Source: Thozetella sp. PMI_491 | Lineage: Eukaryota; Ascomycota; Sordariomycetes; Chaetosphaeriales; Chaetosphaeriaceae | DNA: 64,000 bases | NCBI GenBank assembly: GCA_021432635.1 | Contig: MU270017.1 | Location: forward strand, 434,001 to 498,000 | Reading direction: 5' to 3' | Shown here: positions 59,145 to 64,000 of the stretch, one piece after another | How the letters are laid out: each line of letters begins with the position of its first letter | Position numbering within the stretch: position 1 is the first letter of the stretch | Notes under the pieces: generated by a model | Seen by the model: the letters and a program-made list of their open reading frames with translations, nothing else | The model's database searches: none | What the model was told of the DNA's origin: nothing | Made by a program: the position numbers and the translations under genes

Positions 59145-60227
59145 TTAAATACCGACACAGTAGTAGTAGCCCTTCCAGAGGTTGGCGCAGGTGTTGCCAA
59201 CAGCCGGGTTCCAGGCGTAGAAGTTGTCAAGGCTGATGCCGTACTTGGCAGCAATGTCGTAGCAGAAGATGGAACCATCGGCCAGATAGTAAGTCTTGCC
59301 TATAGTAGTGAGTTAGCACGGAGCACCGGCGGTAGGGATCAAGGGATACGTACAGCTAGAGATGATGCCGGTCTGAGTAGGGCTGGGGCCGGTGGCGACA
59401 GCAGTGGTGGTGGTGGTGGGCTTAGCGGTGGAGGTAGCCGAGTTGCCGACACAGTAGTAGTAGCCGGACCAGAGAGAGCCGCAGTTGGTGCCGACGGCAG
59501 GGTTCCAGGCGTAGAAGTTGTCAAGGGTGATGCCGTACTTGGCAGCGATGTCGTAGCAGAAGATGGAACCATCAGCCAGGTAGTAGTTGTTGCAGGTGGC
59601 GCTCAGGCCATCCTGGGTCGGGGAAGGCTTGGGGGAGCCGGTGGCGGTAGCCGAGGCAGTGCTGCTGGGCTTGACGGTGGTCGAGCCCGAGGTGCCAACA
59701 CAGTAGTAGTAGCCGGACCAGAGAGCGCCGCAGTTAGTGCCGACGGCAGGGTTCCAGGCGTAGAAGTTGTCGAGGCTGATGCCGTACTTGGCAGCAATGT
59801 CGTAGCAGAAGATGGAACCATCGGCCTTGTAGTAGTTGTTGCAGTTGGCGGCAATGCCGTCCTGGGTCGGGGAAGGTCCCGAGGAGCCAGCGGTGGTGGT
59901 GGTGCTCGTCTTGAAGGTCGTCGAGCTAGCCGCGGTGCTGGTAGGCTTGGAGGTGGTGGTGGCGGCGGCGGCCGAGCTGCTGGAGCTGGTGACGGTAGGC
60001 AGGCCACCATCCCACTCGAGGCAGTAGTTCTGGCCGACGACCAGGTTCTGCGAGCAGTCGACGGTGGGGTTCATGTACTGGAACTGAGCAACGGACATGC
60101 CCCACACCTTGGAGATGGTGGTGCAAGTGTTGGTGTTGGAGGTGGCGGGGTAGAGCCAGGTGCACTCCGCCGAGACGACGGCGGCACCGGCGGCGGCCAG
60201 GAGAGCCTTGGAGCGAGTGGAGACCAT
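59145..60227 (-). CDS. Secreted LysM-domain protein with four LysM-like units
   Basis: LysM proteins bind chitin or related glycans outside the cell; some fungal ones protect hyphae or mask chitin from hosts. Exons 59354-60227 and 59145-59299 give about 342 residues. The start is the ATG at 60225-60227, which gives a signal peptide (VSTRSKALLAAAGAAVVSA). Unit 1, about residues 21-70, is distinct (TCTTISKVWGMSVAQFQYMN). Units 2 to 4 are nearly the same: NNYYKADGSIFCYDIAAKYG...LDNFYAWNPAVG...GYYYCVG. Thr/Ser-rich linkers separate them. The intron lies inside the start of unit 4 and is needed to complete it (SCKTYYLADG); without it the protein would end after a nonsense tail. Each unit has paired Cys. 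A TATA box lies about 140 bp upstream. No catalytic domain is present. Confidence 0.92.
59148..59850 (-). repeat. Three tandem LysM-unit repeats at DNA level
   Basis: Three segments (about 59700-59850, 59450-59600 and 59148-59299) share long identical runs, including the stretch encoding SIFCYDIAAKYG and the one encoding LDNFYAWNPAVG. By eye roughly nine in ten bases match between the first two. They lie head to tail inside the LysM gene, and the third is interrupted by the intron at its upstream edge. Confidence 0.8.
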
Positions 60228-60367
60228 GTTGGCGGCTGAGAGGAGGGAGAGCAGCAAATGAGCGTGATAGGGCTGATGGGAAGACTGTCGACCGGATGCC
60301 ACAGGGGAGTTGAGCTGTCGTGGATAGCGAGAGAAGTCGTGATCGACATGGACGCCTCCCAGGCGGG

Positions 60368-60375
60368 TATATATA
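60368..60375 (-). promoter_or_regulatory. TATA box of the LysM gene
   Basis: TATATATA lies about 140 bp upstream of the LysM ATG, consistent with a regulated secreted-protein promoter. Confidence 0.5.
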
Positions 60376-60953
60376 CTAAGTATACGGACTTCTCTTGGAA
60401 GCCAGGGCGACCAGGTTCTAGTGCGCCTTGGGCGGGGAGTCCAGGCTTCGCCTACAGCATCTGGCCGGGCCGAACAGGGCGAGAGAGCTAATGACTGCTA
60501 GCCCTGGCTGGCGAGAGGGTAGCATTGGGGTCTGGCTCGGTGGATCATCCTGGCCAATTTGTCGATATAAACACGCGGGAGGTAGCATCGCTATGGCCAG
60601 AGGCCAGGGAAGCAGGCGGCGAGGATCGGCGCTATCGAATAGTAAGATGGCCGCCCGCCCGCCGCCGCCCTGATATTGTTGTATGGTAAGCTGGAAATGC
60701 TTGGTTTATTGCCCTAGTCGGTGCCTAGTTCCGGCTTGAAGACAGGTACATACTATGTACAGCACGCTAAAGGATTGACAGCCGACTCTGGGTTGCTTTG
60801 GGTGTTGCGATTGGACCGTCCGGAAGGGGTTCGACATGCTGTTTCTTCTGCCCCAAGTCGCGACTGCTAGGCACCCTACATAGGTACAGTAACCACTACG
60901 CGCATTACGGTAATACGATGCGCTGTAATTACTACCAATAAGACCACAACCCA

Positions 60954-60989
60954 GAAAGAAAGAAAGAAAGAAAGGAAAAAAAAAAAAAA
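60954..60989 (+). repeat. GAAA microsatellite with A-run
   Basis: About five GAAA units are followed by an A-tract in intergenic DNA. Confidence 0.75.
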
Positions 60990-63900
60990 GAGGGCCCCAG
61001 TCCAGGCGCGGCGAAGTGCAGCGGGCAGCCGGTTGGCCCCCGAAAAGCCGGCAAACAAGTCCCATCCCATCCTCTCCCCTTTAAAAAAGTTAAATTGGTA
61101 GTTTGGACCAATTAAGCGTAAGCCCGACTAATCCTCTCGATTGGGAATACAGTGGATTACTTAAGGTAGATAGATCACAGACAACCTCCGTGTGCATTGC
61201 TGTCGCTCATTTCGGTACTGTACCTGATGCCCTTCGCGTCAAAACCTCGTCCAAAATGCAAGTTAGTCCCGGGCTCTGCGGCAACGATAATTTCGCTGCG
61301 GTTTGCTGGCTCGGCTGTCTTGGTGAGCGTTACGGAGAGGATTTTTTGGGTCCGGATCTTAACGCGGCTCTTGGCGTTGGCCCACTTCCTTGTCGCTAGC
61401 CAGATTCTGAATCCTGCAGGATTTGAGTATAGGAAATGGCCCTTCGTGAATCACAGGGACTTTGGTGAGAGCGATGCAACGTCACCCATTCCACAGCTAC
61501 ATTGCTGCCAGTGCACGAGGCGGCAAGTCGGGTTCCTACGGGGTAGGCCGCCACCAAAAGGTTGCCTTGGCCGCTCGCGTACCTGACTGACTAGTAGCCA
61601 AAGGTTCTCTGCCAAGAGCCGCTTCCAAAAAGGGGTATCCAGCACCGTCTACGCAGAGTCTCACCACATAATATTAGGGCGTCTTGAATGCTTGGCCGTC
61701 CCTAGAACGAGCACAAGTCCGTACTGCGAAGAGAAGGAGGGGCGGGGGCCAAAAACTACTATAAGCCCACAAGTTCACGACATGAACCTATGTCGCCACC
61801 CGGTCACTAACTCGCTCAGTCCCTAAGCATCTAGCCGCAGTCCATGGCTTGGCGCAGTGTGGCGAGGGAACCAATGGCACGTCAATAGGCGCACACGCCA
61901 AAGAGTTGCATCTACGGAATAGTCGCATCGGGTGCCTGGCCCGCCACTATCTACCTCGTCATGCTACGTCGTGACTCGAGACTACGGCCCTGGCTAGCTC
62001 TGACATACAGACAGGCCTAAAGTAGATGCATTGTACCGTAATTATTTGTACATAACCCCATATGTACTCCGTACTGCCGGGTGTGGAGAAATGGGAACCG
62101 CAAAAAGCCGCTCAAGAAGCACCCAGAGTCAGAAATTAGTCGCGGTGCCTCGCCGCCTTGGCAAAAACCGACCACGGTTTCTCCGAGACTAAAAATACCT
62201 TACCTACCCATATCGTCACAGGTTAGTGCCACAGAGGTACCCGGCCAACCTGGGAAGGCATGGATATCTACCTACCTGCTAGCCACTAGCCACTAGGTTG
62301 ATCCACAAATAGCCTTGATCCTTCTAAGTTGCGACCACGTGTGGGCACAATCCTCTGCTTGATAACTAACTGCCTGCCCGTGCGGGATTAAGCCCAATTT
62401 AGACAACCAACGCCGCCTTAGCTTCAGAACTTAGCTTCAGAACTCCAGGGAAGTAATAATTGCAGGGTCGTTAATCTTCCCACAAAGGGGAAGACGAAAC
62501 GAAAAGAGAGTTGCCTCTTTCCGCCCCAGGCAGGGCGCATCCAATCTACTTCCATAAAAGGCATCAGGTCAATTTCTCAGAGTCTGATCCGGGTCTTTCC
62601 ATCGATAAATGTATCAGGCTAGCCGCCTTCCTCATAGCTGTATGCCATAAGTCCAACTACAAACTAGCCCTTCCTGCACCCAGCCGGCCTGCTCCGTTGC
62701 TTCGCGCAGTCAAATCTGCCTGCGTAAATCACTCTTTTAGCATTCCTGGCTGTGTTGTCGATGCCATTCACTCGACCCCAGGTCTTGGACTAGTGCCAAC
62801 GTCCAGGGGTGGGGGTTTGGGAGTGGAACCAAAGCTTCAATAAATTGCTTCTTAATGCACTGTTACAGACCAGGGAAGTCGATGTCGAGCGGTCTAGGTC
62901 GACGTTGTAGCCCTTCTTCCTGCTTGTAATAGCTGGTCTTGGTTTCTACTGCAATCAGACAATGGTAGCGAGCAGCCCAGACCGCTTGCAGTAGTGTCTG
63001 ACTGCGCAGCAACTTCTAGCTCCATCGGGTTTGTGGTTGTGTATATCCCCGTGTGACAAATCGGCTTCGCGTTAGCAGACGTTGCGTGCATCGCATTAGG
63101 TTTAGAGCCGACAAGAGGTTATTAAAGAGAGGAGCATTGAGAGAACTCGGGCTCTGCGGCCGAAACTGCATATGCGTAGCAGTCAACTATATGAGTAGCA
63201 CTGCGATCCTTCCTTTCATTACTCCGAGATCCAGTAGTGATTTACATTCGGAAATGATCCGATACGGCACGAAACATCTTGGCCGCTCGTAAGAAAATTG
63301 GCACGCCGTCTCACGCCACAATCGCCCAGATGGGTTGTTTTTCCTTGTATAGATCCATGCGGCACGGCTCCTTCCGCCTTGTACACAGCGTCCCGAGGCC
63401 ACGGTTGTGGTACGTGTGCGGTTCGCGTCCCATCCAGACTGCGACTGTGTGATTTGGCCTTGTTCACTCCGTACCCAGTCTGAGTCGGATCTATGGGGAT
63501 CTATGGATGGTTGGCCGGCACCGTCCAACCAACGGCCCCGAGAGAGGTAGACTGGCTTCTATCAACAACGTAGACCGGTTTAAAGCTGGATTCATCCCGA
63601 CCCACTCGCGCCGTACTTGGTGCTAAAGCACCCGTGCGCTCAGTATTGGCAATCCAACATACAACAGCCAGCTGGAGCACGCTAGCTGGAGTAGCAGTAA
63701 AGAGTGAAAAGGGCCGTTAGCCAAGCGAGCACGTCTTTTGAACTGCCAAGCCTCGGCTAACCCGAGCCCAATATTTCCCGAAGGATGATCTCTATTAGGC
63801 CAGTTCGTTCCGAACTCGTCTATCCCACCTACTTTGAACCTAGTTACTGCCAAGATACGTGAAGTAGCAGCGCGGGTATATAAGGTTGCTGGTAGCGTTG

Positions 63901-64000
63901 CAACGGTTAACTAAGGTACACAACGTCTCATTCCTAGCTAGTGTCTAGCCCCGCGTGTTACTTTGATGTCGTCGTAGTTTATGTAGTTTTCATATAGTTG

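Larger units (their letters stand above)
60228..64000. other. Gene-poor terminal stretch, about 3.8 kb
   Basis: No frame with a domain or consistent splicing is found on either strand. It contains a GAAA microsatellite followed by an A-run at 60954-60989, a 13-bp direct duplication (TTAGCTTCAGAAC) at 62419-62444, and a short TAGCCAC duplication near 62280. Possible decayed mobile DNA, not demonstrable. Confidence 0.5.

Overview
The window is filamentous ascomycete nuclear DNA. Genes carry short introns (about 50-120 bp, GTANGT donors, CTAAC/CTGAC branch sites, YAG acceptors), promoters are pyrimidine-rich, coding exons are GC-rich, and the repertoire is fungal: ascomycete laccase, GH71 and GH18 with a fungal CBM1, LysM protein, LaeA-like methyltransferase and vanillyl-alcohol oxidase. 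A Sordariomycete, possibly Sordariales, is my best guess, from general gene style only. Most gene models had to be spliced by hand. Exon junctions were accepted only where reading phase agrees and the joined protein keeps a recognisable family motif.

Layout. 1-13 kb: MFS sugar transporter (+), a tiny spliced Ser/His-rich protein (-), a C2H2 zinc-finger protein (+), a GH71 alpha-1,3-glucanase (+) and a small acidic protein (+), separated by long empty stretches. 13.9-32 kb: a dense, conserved housekeeping block with TOR kinase (-), Rtf2 (+), glucosidase II beta subunit (-), a GCIP-domain protein (+), a Cys-containing unknown (-), an RRM nucleolar-type protein (+) and a two-helix membrane protein (-). 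About 4.9 kb without genes follows (32.0-36.9 kb). 36.9-44.5 kb: secreted laccase (+), an ADCK/UbiB-type mitochondrial kinase-like protein (-), cytochrome c heme lyase (+) diverging from it, and a small secreted protein (-). 46.8-64 kb is an accessory-looking region with wide gaps: GH18-CBM1 chitinase (+), a seven-exon LaeA-like methyltransferase (+), an LEA-like small protein (-), a broken gene relic (+), a secreted unknown (+), vanillyl-alcohol oxidase (-) and a multi-LysM secreted protein (-). The final 3.8 kb holds no gene I can support.

How the genes relate. TOR, Rtf2, glucosidase II beta and GCIP are independent core functions (growth signalling, replication-fork/RNA biology, ER glycoprotein quality control, unknown). 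The head-to-head pair at 39.5-43.7 kb joins two mitochondrial proteins over one 787-bp promoter. Several loci act on cell walls or plant polymers outside the cell (GH71, GH18-CBM1, LysM chitin binder, laccase, vanillyl-alcohol oxidase), suggesting a saprotroph or plant-associated fungus, but they are scattered and do not form a cluster. I see no biosynthetic backbone gene, CRISPR array, rRNA or convincing tRNA. The most notable things are gene-architecture features: an in-frame 57-bp intron hidden inside the TOR reading frame, an 11-nt microexon in the oxidase, 19- and 23-nt microexons in the methyltransferase, near-identical tandem LysM units, and a decayed copy of a fungal membrane-anchored family.
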